Assembly (NCBI GenBank): GCA_023387755.1 | Contig: JAEWHO010000032.1 | Coordinates: 1-20,526 of the forward strand | DNA: 20,526 bases | Source: Actinomycetes bacterium | GTDB lineage: Bacteria; Actinomycetota; Actinomycetes; Actinomycetales; Actinomycetaceae | Reading direction: 5' to 3' | In this document: positions 7,369-14,087 of the stretch, piece by piece | Numbering within the stretch: position 1 is the first letter of the stretch | How the letters are laid out: every line of letters begins with the position of its first letter | Notes under the pieces: generated by a model | What the model was told of the DNA's origin: nothing | Database searches by the model: none | The model's input: only the letters and a program-made list of their open reading frames with translations | Position numbers and translations under genes: made by a program

Positions 7369-8049
7369 TTAGCGGGCGCGACGGCGCAGACGCTCCAAGT
7401 CGAGCAGGTGTACGCCACGGTTTTCCAGGGCCAGCCAGCCGCGAGAACCGAATTCGGCCAGTGACTTATTGACGGTTTCGCGCGAAGCGCCCACCAGCTG
7501 GGCGAGTTCCTCCTGGGTGAGGTCGTGCGGTACGTGAATGGTGCCGTCCACACCGGGGTGGCCGAAACGATCAGCCAAATCCAACAGCGCTTTAGCGACG
7601 CGGCCGGGCACGTCCGAGAAGACGAGGTCAGCCAGGGCATTGTTGGTGCGGCGCAGACGCTGAGCGAGAGCCTTGAGCATATGCTTGGCCAGCTCCGGGC
7701 GGGTATCGATGAAGCTCATCATTGCGCTGTGATCCAGCTCCATTAGGCGAGTGGAGGCCACTGCGGTTGCGGTGGTGGAACGGGGGCCTGGATCGAACAG
7801 GGTGAGTTCGCCGATCATTTCGCCCGGGCCGAGCACCGCGATGAGGTTGTCACGGCCGTCACCGGAGGTATGGCCGAGTTTTACTTTGCCTTCCACGATG
7901 AGGTAGAGGCGGTCTCCCTCCTGCCCTTCGGTGAAGAGCTTTTCTCCGCGGCGCAACTGCACATCGACCATCATGGAGCGGAGCTCCTCCTGGTCCTCGG
8001 GGTTGAGCGCGGAAAAGAGAGGCACTGTTTTGATCATGTATTCGTCCAC
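7369..8049 (-). CDS. crp: cAMP receptor-type regulator (Crp/GlxR family)
   Basis: 226 aa. The N-terminal cyclic-nucleotide domain has GDRLYLIVEGKVKLG and the phosphate-binding cassette GEMIGELTLFDPGPRSTTATA (about 76-96), with Glu81, Arg90 and Ser91 at cAMP-contact positions. A long dimer helix contains LAQRLRRTNNALADLVFSDVPGRVAK. The helix-turn-helix LTQEELAQLVGASRETVNKSL (about 177-197) ends with the DNA-reading RETVNK. It matches M. tuberculosis Rv3676 (Crp) and corynebacterial GlxR closely. GTG at 8049 is chosen because MDE is the usual N-terminus in the family; an ATG four codons later is possible. It is divergent from nth, with two candidate operators in the 126-base gap, so autoregulation is likely. 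It is probably a global regulator. Confidence 0.94.
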   Translation of the reverse strand: MDEYMIKTVPLFSALNPEDQEELRSMMVDVQLRRGEKLFTEGQEGDRLYLIVEGKVKLGHTSGDGRDNLIAVLGPGEMIGELTLFDPGPRSTTATAVASTRLMELDHSAMMSFIDTRPELAKHMLKALAQRLRRTNNALADLVFSDVPGRVAKALLDLADRFGHPGVDGTIHVPHDLTQEELAQLVGASRETVNKSLAEFGSRGWLALENRGVHLLDLERLRRRAR

Positions 8050-8081
8050 TGCTTATCCATCTCCGATTGCGGGGGTTGTCA

Positions 8082-8093
8082 GCACACGTGTGC
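8082..8093. promoter_or_regulatory. Perfect 12-bp palindrome in crp leader
   Basis: GCACACGTGTGC is a perfect palindrome just upstream of the crp gene, next to the candidate Crp site at 8097-8112. It could be an operator for another regulator or part of a compound site; its role is unknown. Confidence 0.4.
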
Positions 8094-8096
8094 GTG

Positions 8097-8112
8097 TGTG
8101 AAGTCCAGCACT
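8097..8112. promoter_or_regulatory. Candidate Crp operator 1 (crp promoter)
   Basis: TGTGA-AGTCCA-GCACT matches the Crp/GlxR consensus TGTGA-N6-TCACA at 8 of 10 half-site bases. It lies just downstream of the proposed crp -10, around the predicted start, where binding would block transcription. Confidence 0.45.
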
Positions 8113-8115
8113 GTC

Positions 8116-8146
8116 ATCATAACGGTAAAATGCGGTGTGTGGTCAA
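8116..8146 (-). promoter_or_regulatory. Candidate crp promoter
   Basis: On the minus strand, TTGACC (8141-8146) and TATGAT (8116-8121) are separated by 19 bases, slightly long. The -35 lies inside the second palindrome and the first Crp-like site covers the start region. Confidence 0.45.
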
Positions 8147-8155
8147 TTCCACGCA
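8136..8155. promoter_or_regulatory. Candidate Crp-like operator 2 (crp-nth gap)
   Basis: Arms TGTGTGG (8136-8142) and CCACGCA (8149-8155) match at 6 of 7 bases around a 6-base spacer. The core TGTGG-N6-CCACG is a symmetric variant of the Crp consensus. Its centre is 41 bp from the centre of operator 1, about four helical turns. Confidence 0.4.
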
Positions 8156-8175
8156 TAAAACTGAGGGTGGACGTT

Positions 8176-8898
8176 ATGGAAAAGCAACGTACGCACGCCG
8201 CTGCGCGGGCGCCTTACACCGGTGGGGAGAGGTCCAAAAAACCGCGTAAAGACGGCGTACGTAAGCCGCGTGTCGGGAGTAAAGCACACGCCGTTGCCGT
8301 CGATGATCTTCTAATGCACATGTATCCGGACGCACAGTGCGAACTGGATTATTCGAACCCATTTGAGCTGCTTGTAGCCACGGTTCTCTCGGCGCAAACC
8401 ACTGACAAACGGGTCAATATGGTCACCCCGACCCTCTTTCGGCGTTATCCAGATGCCGCTGCTCTGGCTGCTGCGAATCGAGCCGAGTTGGAAGAAAATC
8501 TGCGGCCACTGGGGTTCTTTCGCGCTAAGTCGGCCGCGCTGCTCGGGTTAGCAGATTCGTTGGTGCGGCAATACGACGGCGAGGTGCCCGCCGCCCTGGA
8601 AGATCTAGTTCAGCTGCCAGGGGTGGGGCGGAAGACCGCGAATGTGGTGCTGGGTAACGCCTTCGGTATTCCAGGAATTACCGTGGATACCCATGTGGGT
8701 AGACTCTCGCGCAGGCTCGGATTTACCCGCCAGGAACGGCCTGAGAAGGTGGAGGCGGATCTGATGCGCCGTCTGCCCGCTGAACGCTGGACGGACGCCT
8801 GCCACCGGCTGATCTTCCATGGACGGCGGGTATGCACCGCCCGCGCACCCCATTGCGGGGAGTGTGGGCTCAGTGAGCTGTGCCCCAAGCGGATCTAG
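8176..8898 (+). CDS. nth: Endonuclease III, DNA glycosylase/AP lyase
   Basis: 240 aa. It excises oxidised pyrimidines and cleaves abasic sites in base-excision repair. The helix-hairpin-helix LPGVGRKTANVVL carries the catalytic Lys153; the catalytic Asp171 is in TVDTHVGRLSRR. The [4Fe-4S] cluster ligands C220-x6-C227-x2-C230-x5-C236 have exactly the standard spacing. The first 35 residues are a basic extension beyond the usual E. coli-length protein, as in other actinobacteria. The frame is open further upstream across the crp promoter; the ATG at 8176 is chosen because GAGGGTGGA precedes it and because an earlier start would overlap crp. It converges on the alpha/beta hydrolase with a 6-base gap. 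Confidence 0.95.
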   Translation: MEKQRTHAAARAPYTGGERSKKPRKDGVRKPRVGSKAHAVAVDDLLMHMYPDAQCELDYSNPFELLVATVLSAQTTDKRVNMVTPTLFRRYPDAAALAAANRAELEENLRPLGFFRAKSAALLGLADSLVRQYDGEVPAALEDLVQLPGVGRKTANVVLGNAFGIPGITVDTHVGRLSRRLGFTRQERPEKVEADLMRRLPAERWTDACHRLIFHGRRVCTARAPHCGECGLSELCPKRI

Positions 8899-8904
8899 GC
8901 CACT

Positions 8905-9783
8905 TTAGCCTTCTGCGGCAGCGGCAATCGCCTCAATAATGGCGTCGGGGCATTCCTCGGGTAGAAAATGACGCCCGGGCACGATTACAGCGTCCTGCTC
9001 AAATAGGCTCCGCCCCCAAAAAGTCTCCTCCCGACCCACTATTTCCGTTACCGGAACCGTCCAGTAGGCCCGCTCCAACTCCGCCAAGAACCGCCGGCCC
9101 TCTAAGCGTCGTCGTGAGCGCACCAGCCAGCGCAACTGCTCCATGGCACTGTGAGCAGCAAAGGGAGACTGCAGCGGGGCCGCGTAGGCTGCCACCGCCT
9201 GCCGGGCAGGGGAATTCTCGGTAGAGAAGGCGGTGATGAAATCTGCGACTGCCGTCCCATTGGTCAGTTGCCGCTCTGGCCACCACGGCAGCTGTGCCCA
9301 GGCGAGCCACGACGTGGCCGCAGACTCCCGGCGGGTAAAACGCCACCGGGCCGGGTGCGGGCTACTGATCGCGAGCACCTGCCGGACGATATGGGGGGCC
9401 TGGGCGGCCGCCGCACGCGCTACCACCCCGCCTAAACCGTGGCCAGCGATAACGGCTTCCTCCACGCCCAACCCGGTCAGGACGCCGAGCACATCACTTG
9501 CCAGTGTGGGGATCTTCCAGCCCTGCGGTGGCTTATCGGAGGCCCCGTAACCACGCAGGTCCAGCGCCACCAGCGGCAGCGGCACCTCCGCGCTGCGGGC
9601 CAATACCTTCCGCCAGGCCACCCAGTTCTGCGGGAAGGTGTGTAGGAGGACGACGACGCGGCGCGGAGTCAACGACTCCGCGCCGAATCCTGCACAGACA
9701 GTGTGAAAACGTAAACCCTGGGCATGCACGAAGCGGTGCTCCCACGGGCCGGAAGCTAGCACGGAAGAATAATCAAACTCCAC
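8905..9783 (-). CDS. Alpha/beta hydrolase, EphE-like, lacking the canonical nucleophile
   Basis: 292 aa alpha/beta-hydrolase fold. Seen in order: the oxyanion-loop region LLHTFPQNWVAWR (HT where HG is usual), DLRGYGASDKPPQGW, the nucleophile elbow AGHGLGGVVAR, a cap region with WLAWAQLPWWPERQ, and the C-terminal His in VPGRHFLPEE. In the elbow G-x-Nu-x-G-G, the nucleophile position holds Gly instead of Ser, Asp or Cys, so normal covalent catalysis is not expected. The overall pattern and position beside acs resemble mycobacterial Rv3670 (annotated EphE), which as I remember also has an atypical elbow. The GTG start has only a very close AGCAGG; a TAGCGT box seven bases upstream could make it leaderless. 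It may be a non-hydrolytic binding protein, but that is inference. Confidence 0.85.
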   Translation of the reverse strand: MEFDYSSVLASGPWEHRFVHAQGLRFHTVCAGFGAESLTPRRVVVLLHTFPQNWVAWRKVLARSAEVPLPLVALDLRGYGASDKPPQGWKIPTLASDVLGVLTGLGVEEAVIAGHGLGGVVARAAAAQAPHIVRQVLAISSPHPARWRFTRRESAATSWLAWAQLPWWPERQLTNGTAVADFITAFSTENSPARQAVAAYAAPLQSPFAAHSAMEQLRWLVRSRRRLEGRRFLAELERAYWTVPVTEIVGREETFWGRSLFEQDAVIVPGRHFLPEECPDAIIEAIAAAAEG

Positions 9784-9790
9784 CCTGCTG

Positions 9791-9796
9791 ACGCTA
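9791..9796 (-). promoter_or_regulatory. Candidate -10 box before the hydrolase gene
   Basis: TAGCGT lies seven bases before the GTG start on the minus strand, in the 40-base gap after acs. It could give a leaderless transcript; read-through from acs is the alternative. Confidence 0.25.
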
Positions 9797-9823
9797 CCGC
9801 ATCGGCTTGCATGCTCCGCGGAG

Positions 9824-11746
9824 TCACCCCTTATTCATACCTGATGCGATCAAATCCATGACGGATGAATCTGCCAGCGTCGTCACATCGCCCACCTGCC
9901 GGTTCTCGGCAACATCACGCAGCAGACGGCGCATAATCTTGCCCGAACGCGTCTTGGGAAGCTCCGGAACAATGAGAATATCGCGCGGTTTCGCGATCGG
10001 GCTGATCTCCTTGCGCACATGCTCACGCAGCTCGCCCACTAGATCTTCGCTATCGTCCTCGTGACCTTCACGCAGGATGACGAAGGCTACGACGGCCTGA
10101 CCGGTGGTGTCGTCGCTAGCACCTACGACCGCGGCTTCTGCAACCGCCGGATGGGCTACCAGGACCGATTCGATCTCGGCGGTAGACAGGCGGTGCCCGG
10201 AGACGTTCATAACGTCGTCAACGCGGCCGAGCAGCCAAATATCGCCGTCGGCATCGTAACGGGCCCCATCACCGGCGAAATACTCACCGTCAAAGCGGGA
10301 CCAGTACGTCTCCTTAAAACGCTCCTCGTCACCCCACACGCCCCGTAGCATCGACGGCCATGGCTCGGTAATCACCAGGAGGCCGGGGGATTCGTCGGTG
10401 ATTTCGTCACCGAGATTGTCATAGATCTTCACGGTGATGCCGGGTAACGGCTGCTGGGCCGAGCCGGGCTTGGTGGCGGTAATACCCGGCAGCGGGGAGA
10501 TCATGATGGCACCGGTCTCGGTCTGCCACCAGGTGTCGACAATGGGGCAGCGTTCTCCACCGATGACGCGGTGCAGCCACAGCCACGCCTCCGGGTTGAT
10601 GGGTTCACCCACCGAGCCGAGGACGCGCAGGGAGCTCAGGTCGTGGGCGTTCGGGTATTCCTCACCCCACTTCATACAGGTGCGGATCGCGGTGGGGGCG
10701 GTGTAAAAGATGGTGACGCCGTACTTCTCCACGATTTGCCACCAGCGGCCCTTATCCGGGGTGGAGGGGGTGCCCTCATAGATCACTTGCGTGGTGGCGT
10801 TGATCATCGGTCCGTAGACCACATAGCTGTGCCCGGTAATCCAGCCGACGTCGGCGGTGCACCAGTAGACGTCGGTGTCGGGGTGCAGGTCAAAGACATT
10901 GCGATGGGTGAAGGCCGCCTGGGTGAGGTAGCCGCCGGTGGAGTGGACCACGCCCTTGGGTTTGCCCGTGGTGCCGGAGGTGTAGAGGATAAACAGCGGG
11001 TGTTCGGCCTCGACGACGACGGGCTCATGCGTAGGCTCGGCAGCGGCGAGGGCCTCATGCCACCACACGTCCCGACCCTCAACCCACTCCACATCCTGCC
11101 CGGTGCGCTGATAGACCAGAACATGCTCAACGGGGGTGTCTCCGTCTTTAAGCGCCTCATCGACCGCATTCTTCAGCGGTAGGGCCTTGCCACCACGGAA
11201 TTGGCCGTCGGAGGTGATGACGAGGCGAGCGCCGGCGTCGAGAATCCGGGAGTGGAGTGCATCGGCGGAGAAACCGCCAAAGACGACGGAATGGATTGCC
11301 CCTAGGCGGGCGCAGGCGAGCATGGCGATGACGGCGGCCGGGCCCATCGGGAGGTAGATGGCCACGCGGTCTCCAGTGGTCACTCCCAGCGCGGTGAGAG
11401 CATTGGCGGCGCGGGAGACTTCTTCCTGCATACGGGCGTACGTGAAGTCCTCACTAGTGCCATCTTCGGCTTCGAAATGGATCGCAACCCGGTCACCCAA
11501 ACCGGCCTCCACATGGCGGTCTACTGCGTTATAGCAGGCGTTGAGTCGGCCGTCGGAGAACCACTGGGCGCGCGGCGCCTGCGACCAGTCCAAAACCGTG
11601 GAGAAATCCTGGGACCACGTCAGTAGCGAGCGAGCCTGATCGGCCCAGAATCCCTCTCGGTCGGCACCGGCCTGTTCGAAAAGCTCCGGGGTAGCAACGG
11701 CATTGGCCTGAAATTCGGGGCTCGGAGTGAAGGTGCGATCAGACAT
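9824..11746 (-). CDS. acs: Acetyl-CoA synthetase (AMP-forming)
   Basis: 640 aa, full length for Acs, which converts acetate, ATP and CoA to acetyl-CoA, AMP and PPi in the cytosol. The N-terminal ACS domain is followed by the AMP-binding core LYTSGTTGKPKG (about 254-265), DVGWITGHSYVVYGP and the acetate-pocket/motif WWQTETGAIM. The C-terminal swivelling domain has SGHRLSTAEIESVL and the catalytic, acetylatable Lys603 in PKTRSGKIMRR. The frame is open to an ATG at 11797, but the ATG at 11746 is chosen because GGGAGAG precedes it and MSDRTFTPSPEF starts like other Acs proteins. A candidate Crp operator lies 36-52 bases upstream. The hydrolase gene follows 40 bases downstream on the same strand. 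Confidence 0.96.
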   Translation of the reverse strand: MSDRTFTPSPEFQANAVATPELFEQAGADREGFWADQARSLLTWSQDFSTVLDWSQAPRAQWFSDGRLNACYNAVDRHVEAGLGDRVAIHFEAEDGTSEDFTYARMQEEVSRAANALTALGVTTGDRVAIYLPMGPAAVIAMLACARLGAIHSVVFGGFSADALHSRILDAGARLVITSDGQFRGGKALPLKNAVDEALKDGDTPVEHVLVYQRTGQDVEWVEGRDVWWHEALAAAEPTHEPVVVEAEHPLFILYTSGTTGKPKGVVHSTGGYLTQAAFTHRNVFDLHPDTDVYWCTADVGWITGHSYVVYGPMINATTQVIYEGTPSTPDKGRWWQIVEKYGVTIFYTAPTAIRTCMKWGEEYPNAHDLSSLRVLGSVGEPINPEAWLWLHRVIGGERCPIVDTWWQTETGAIMISPLPGITATKPGSAQQPLPGITVKIYDNLGDEITDESPGLLVITEPWPSMLRGVWGDEERFKETYWSRFDGEYFAGDGARYDADGDIWLLGRVDDVMNVSGHRLSTAEIESVLVAHPAVAEAAVVGASDDTTGQAVVAFVILREGHEDDSEDLVGELREHVRKEISPIAKPRDILIVPELPKTRSGKIMRRLLRDVAENRQVGDVTTLADSSVMDLIASGMNKG

Positions 11747-11782
11747 TGACTCTCCCATCATTGGTGATATTCGATTGCTGCC

Positions 11783-11798
11783 TGTGATGGGGATCATC
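11783..11798. promoter_or_regulatory. Candidate Crp operator upstream of acs
   Basis: TGTGA-TGGGGA-TCATC matches the Crp/GlxR consensus TGTGA-N6-TCACA at 8 of 10 half-site bases, with one perfect half. It lies in the acs upstream region. Control of acetate metabolism by Crp/GlxR is known in other bacteria, so the placement makes sense, but one 8/10 match is weak by itself. Confidence 0.4.
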
Positions 11799-11822
11799 TT
11801 TCCGCGCGGTTGTGTAAATGTC

Positions 11823-11858
11823 CAATCGGCCGGCCCACGAGGTGGAACCGGCCGATTG
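11823..11858 (-). terminator. Hairpin terminator after the membrane-protein gene
   Basis: An 11-bp stem (11823-11833 with 11848-11858) has a nested CCAC/GTGG stem (11835-11838 with 11842-11845) around a 3-base loop. It lies 32 bases beyond the stop of the upstream minus-strand gene and before acs. The tail is only weakly T-rich. Confidence 0.7.
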
Positions 11859-11890
11859 AATGATCGCGGTGAGGAAAAGGGCCCGGGCCC

Positions 11891-13147
11891 TTAGCGGGTG
11901 CGCCGCTTATAAGCCGCCTCTAGACGCTCCCTGCGCCGGCCAGCCCGGCTAGCGCTCGCAGAAATATAGCCCGCCGCTATGAGCAGCGCCCCGTACAGGG
12001 CTAGGCGGCCCATAGAGCCATCGAAGACGAGGTGATGATAGAGGTTATTGCCAAAGGTGCCGAGCTGGCGGAGCTGGATCAAGACAGAGCCCATTAGCCG
12101 CGCGGTCAGCTGCGGCAGGAGGATAAAGCAGGCCCCGGCAACGGTGACAACTGTGCCGGTGACGAAGGCGCCCACACTGGAGCAGCGGATCAGATAGGCA
12201 ATCAGGCCCAGGACAACCAGGCCGCCGACAAATTCACCTACTGCCGCCATGTTCACCACGCCGGACGCCCACGGGGAACTCACGGCCAAGGTGAACCGCG
12301 CCCCGGAATCAGCGAGCAAATACCAGGCCACTGGCAGGAGCAGCAGCACGCCGAAGAGACTTCCCACGTGGGCCCAGGCGCGCGAGCGCGGTTCTTCTAA
12401 CTCTTCTCCGGCCAGAATGTCATCGTCGAAGGTCGGCTCCTTACTCGCCGGGACCACCGGAACGGCCGTAGTCGGCTCGGCGACCGGTGCCGCTGGATCC
12501 TCCTCGGCGTGATTCCACAGGCTAGTGCGGCGCACCATGGTCGACTCGAGTTCATCATCCTCAATCGGGACCTGCTCGGTGGGCCGTTCGGTTTGCACCT
12601 GCTCGGTGGGCCGTTCGGTTTCGAGTTCTGAATGCCGTGCCGGCTCCGCAGATTCAGCCTGCGCGGCGGGTTCTGCTAGTAAGGCAGGCTCGCTAGTGGC
12701 AGTACCAACCGCATCTGCGGGCACGGTATCTAGCCGTTCTTCATCTGCCCGTTCCTGTTGTGCCTGAGGGGTAGCGACGTCGTCGTCCACCATGGTCCAG
12801 CCAAAATCTGACTCACCTGCGGAGGTGCCCTCCACCTCCTCCTTCTTTAGCTGCGGGGTGGGGGTGTCTTCGTCTTGGCGGGAAGCTGCGGGTTGTGCGG
12901 AGCCGTGCGTGGGCAGGGGGCCGAAAATCTCCTCCGGATTGTGCTGATCACCGGGCAGGTCAATGCGATCAGCATCGACACCCTGCTCGCCATCCTCCCG
13001 AGTTTGGCGGTCGAACTGGAAATGCGGCATCGCCTCACCGGCAGGTTCAGTGTCATAGGGTGAGCCGGTCTCCGCAGCAGCGTGGCGGGCGGAGGTGTTC
13101 TCAACCGGTTCCTGTTCGGAACCCTCGTATTCGTTCGTGTTGCTCAT
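11891..13147 (-). CDS. Membrane protein of unknown function with long acidic N-terminal tail
   Basis: 418 aa. I do not recognise a family. Residues 1 to about 260 are Glu/Asp/Pro/Ala-rich and probably disordered, including a duplicated TERPTEQV. From about 268 there are four likely membrane helices: VGSLFGVLLLLPVAWYLLA, MAAVGEFVGGLVVLGLIAYL, VGAFVTGTVVTVAGACFILL and MGRLALYGALLIAAGYISA, then a short Arg-rich tail (ASRAGRRRERLEAAYKRRTR). The membrane part is compact, and the acidic tail is predicted cytoplasmic with both ends inside. The start ATG has GAGG four bases upstream. It is bounded by a hairpin on one side and a promoter region with a perfect palindrome on the other, so it is probably monocistronic. 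A scaffold or envelope role is a guess only. Confidence 0.82.
   Translation of the reverse strand: MSNTNEYEGSEQEPVENTSARHAAAETGSPYDTEPAGEAMPHFQFDRQTREDGEQGVDADRIDLPGDQHNPEEIFGPLPTHGSAQPAASRQDEDTPTPQLKKEEVEGTSAGESDFGWTMVDDDVATPQAQQERADEERLDTVPADAVGTATSEPALLAEPAAQAESAEPARHSELETERPTEQVQTERPTEQVPIEDDELESTMVRRTSLWNHAEEDPAAPVAEPTTAVPVVPASKEPTFDDDILAGEELEEPRSRAWAHVGSLFGVLLLLPVAWYLLADSGARFTLAVSSPWASGVVNMAAVGEFVGGLVVLGLIAYLIRCSSVGAFVTGTVVTVAGACFILLPQLTARLMGSVLIQLRQLGTFGNNLYHHLVFDGSMGRLALYGALLIAAGYISASASRAGRRRERLEAAYKRRTR
12571..12621 (-). repeat. 27-bp-period direct repeat encoding TERPTEQV
   Basis: Bases 12571-12594 and 12598-12621 are identical over 24 bases. They encode TERPTEQV twice in the acidic tail of the membrane protein, a recent in-frame duplication. 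Confidence 0.9.
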
Positions 13148-13172
13148 GGGTCCTCAAATCCTCGCGGGCGCA

Positions 13173-13178
13173 TCTATA
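13173..13178 (-). promoter_or_regulatory. Candidate -10 of the membrane-protein gene
   Basis: TATAGA on the minus strand lies 25 bases before the start codon, giving a leader long enough for its Shine-Dalgarno. A second possible extended -10, TGTATACT, has its hexamer at 13229-13234. Confidence 0.35.
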
Positions 13179-13191
13179 AATCCACGCTAGC

Positions 13192-13203
13192 GGGATGCAT
13201 CCC
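13192..13203. promoter_or_regulatory. Perfect 12-bp palindrome, possible operator
   Basis: GGGATGCATCCC is fully self-complementary and overlaps the place where the -35 of the membrane-protein promoter (-10 at 13173-13178) would lie. That is a typical repressor position, but no regulator can be named. Confidence 0.4.
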
Positions 13204-13301
13204 AGTGTGCGCGGTGGCGCGCCGCGAGAGTATACAAAATTGCGGGGAATTTGGGGATTATTTCGGCTTTTAACCGCACCGGTAGGCTCGGCGGGCAGCG
13301 C

Positions 13302-13307
13302 TACACT
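13302..13307 (+). promoter_or_regulatory. Candidate -10 box for a leaderless transcript
   Basis: TACACT lies exactly six bases before the GTG at 13314, with no Shine-Dalgarno between. This supports that GTG as the true start of the downstream gene. Confidence 0.45.
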
Positions 13308-13313
13308 AAACCC

Positions 13314-14087
13314 GTGGATCACCCCCAACCCACCCCGGAGCACGTAATTCTCGACGACGCGGCGCAATTGCGTTGGCATCCGGCTCTGCGTCGGCGCCTA
13401 CCGCAGGCGCGTTTGGCGGCGAGCGTCTGGTCGGCTACATTACTGGCTGATCGGGCCGGGCTGCCTCCCACTGGTGACCTTGCCAGGCGGGTGGTGCACG
13501 CCGAGGCAGGGGAGGACGAGCGCTGGCAAACCTTCCGGCCTATCCGCGCCAGTATGGATTATCTACCGCAGCCATCCGCGCCGGCTGTCACGGTGCCCGG
13601 GCCGCAGGTGATGATGGCGCTGCTGCGGGAAGCTGGGATTGATCTTGCCGCGGTCAATACCGCGTATCTACGCCAGGCAGCTAGGGACTTGGCGGCCGCG
13701 TCGGCGCCCTTACCCGGTGGGCAGCCTGCCGGATTGGTCCGCGCTGCGCGCGTGAGCGCGGCGTTGAGTTTAGCCCTGCATCCCCGGGTAGATGAGCGGG
13801 CGATATTCGCGCCGCGGGCGCGCGGCGTCGTCGTCGGGGCTCTCAAAATTGTGGGCGTGCGCAGTGGGCTGGACCCAACCGGCGTCGCGGTCATCGATGA
13901 TCCGCTGGCCGCTGGATGGGAGGCGCTTGTAGGCATTGGGCGCGGGCAGTCGGGGGCTGAGGATGCCTGGTATGAGCAGGTCGTTGCCATGGTACACGCC
14001 GCGATTCAGGCGGGCCGGCAGGTATGTGACCAGGTGGCAGCCGGGGCTAGGAACGGCGGCGCCACCACCAGATCACACCCGCAATAG
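13314..14087 (+). CDS. Conserved actinobacterial protein of unknown function (Rv3662c-like)
   Basis: 257 aa from the GTG at 13314. An upstream TTG at 13251 is in frame but has poor signals, and the shorter form agrees with the length I remember for mycobacterial Rv3662c, which lies next to the same HAD phosphatase. The protein is rich in Ala and Arg, with no membrane helices or cysteine clusters. Recognisable stretches are RLAASVWSATLLADRAGL, HAEAGEDERW and VGVRSGLDPTGVAVIDDP; the last resembles the SGLDPTGVAV segment of the actinobacterial family. I cannot assign an activity. The last 41 bases overlap the end of the convergent HAD gene, so both proteins share coding bases in opposite strands. 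Confidence 0.8.
   Translation: MDHPQPTPEHVILDDAAQLRWHPALRRRLPQARLAASVWSATLLADRAGLPPTGDLARRVVHAEAGEDERWQTFRPIRASMDYLPQPSAPAVTVPGPQVMMALLREAGIDLAAVNTAYLRQAARDLAAASAPLPGGQPAGLVRAARVSAALSLALHPRVDERAIFAPRARGVVVGALKIVGVRSGLDPTGVAVIDDPLAAGWEALVGIGRGQSGAEDAWYEQVVAMVHAAIQAGRQVCDQVAAGARNGGATTRSHPQ

Noticed and set aside
7870..8175. N-terminal extension of the nth frame
   Set aside because: It lies antisense to crp and crosses the crp promoter region. The ATG at 8176 has a better upstream signal and gives a normal-size endonuclease III.
8050..8175. Small plus-strand frame starting at 8067
   Set aside because: It overlaps the regulatory gap and the start of nth in another frame, has no Shine-Dalgarno and shows no protein pattern.
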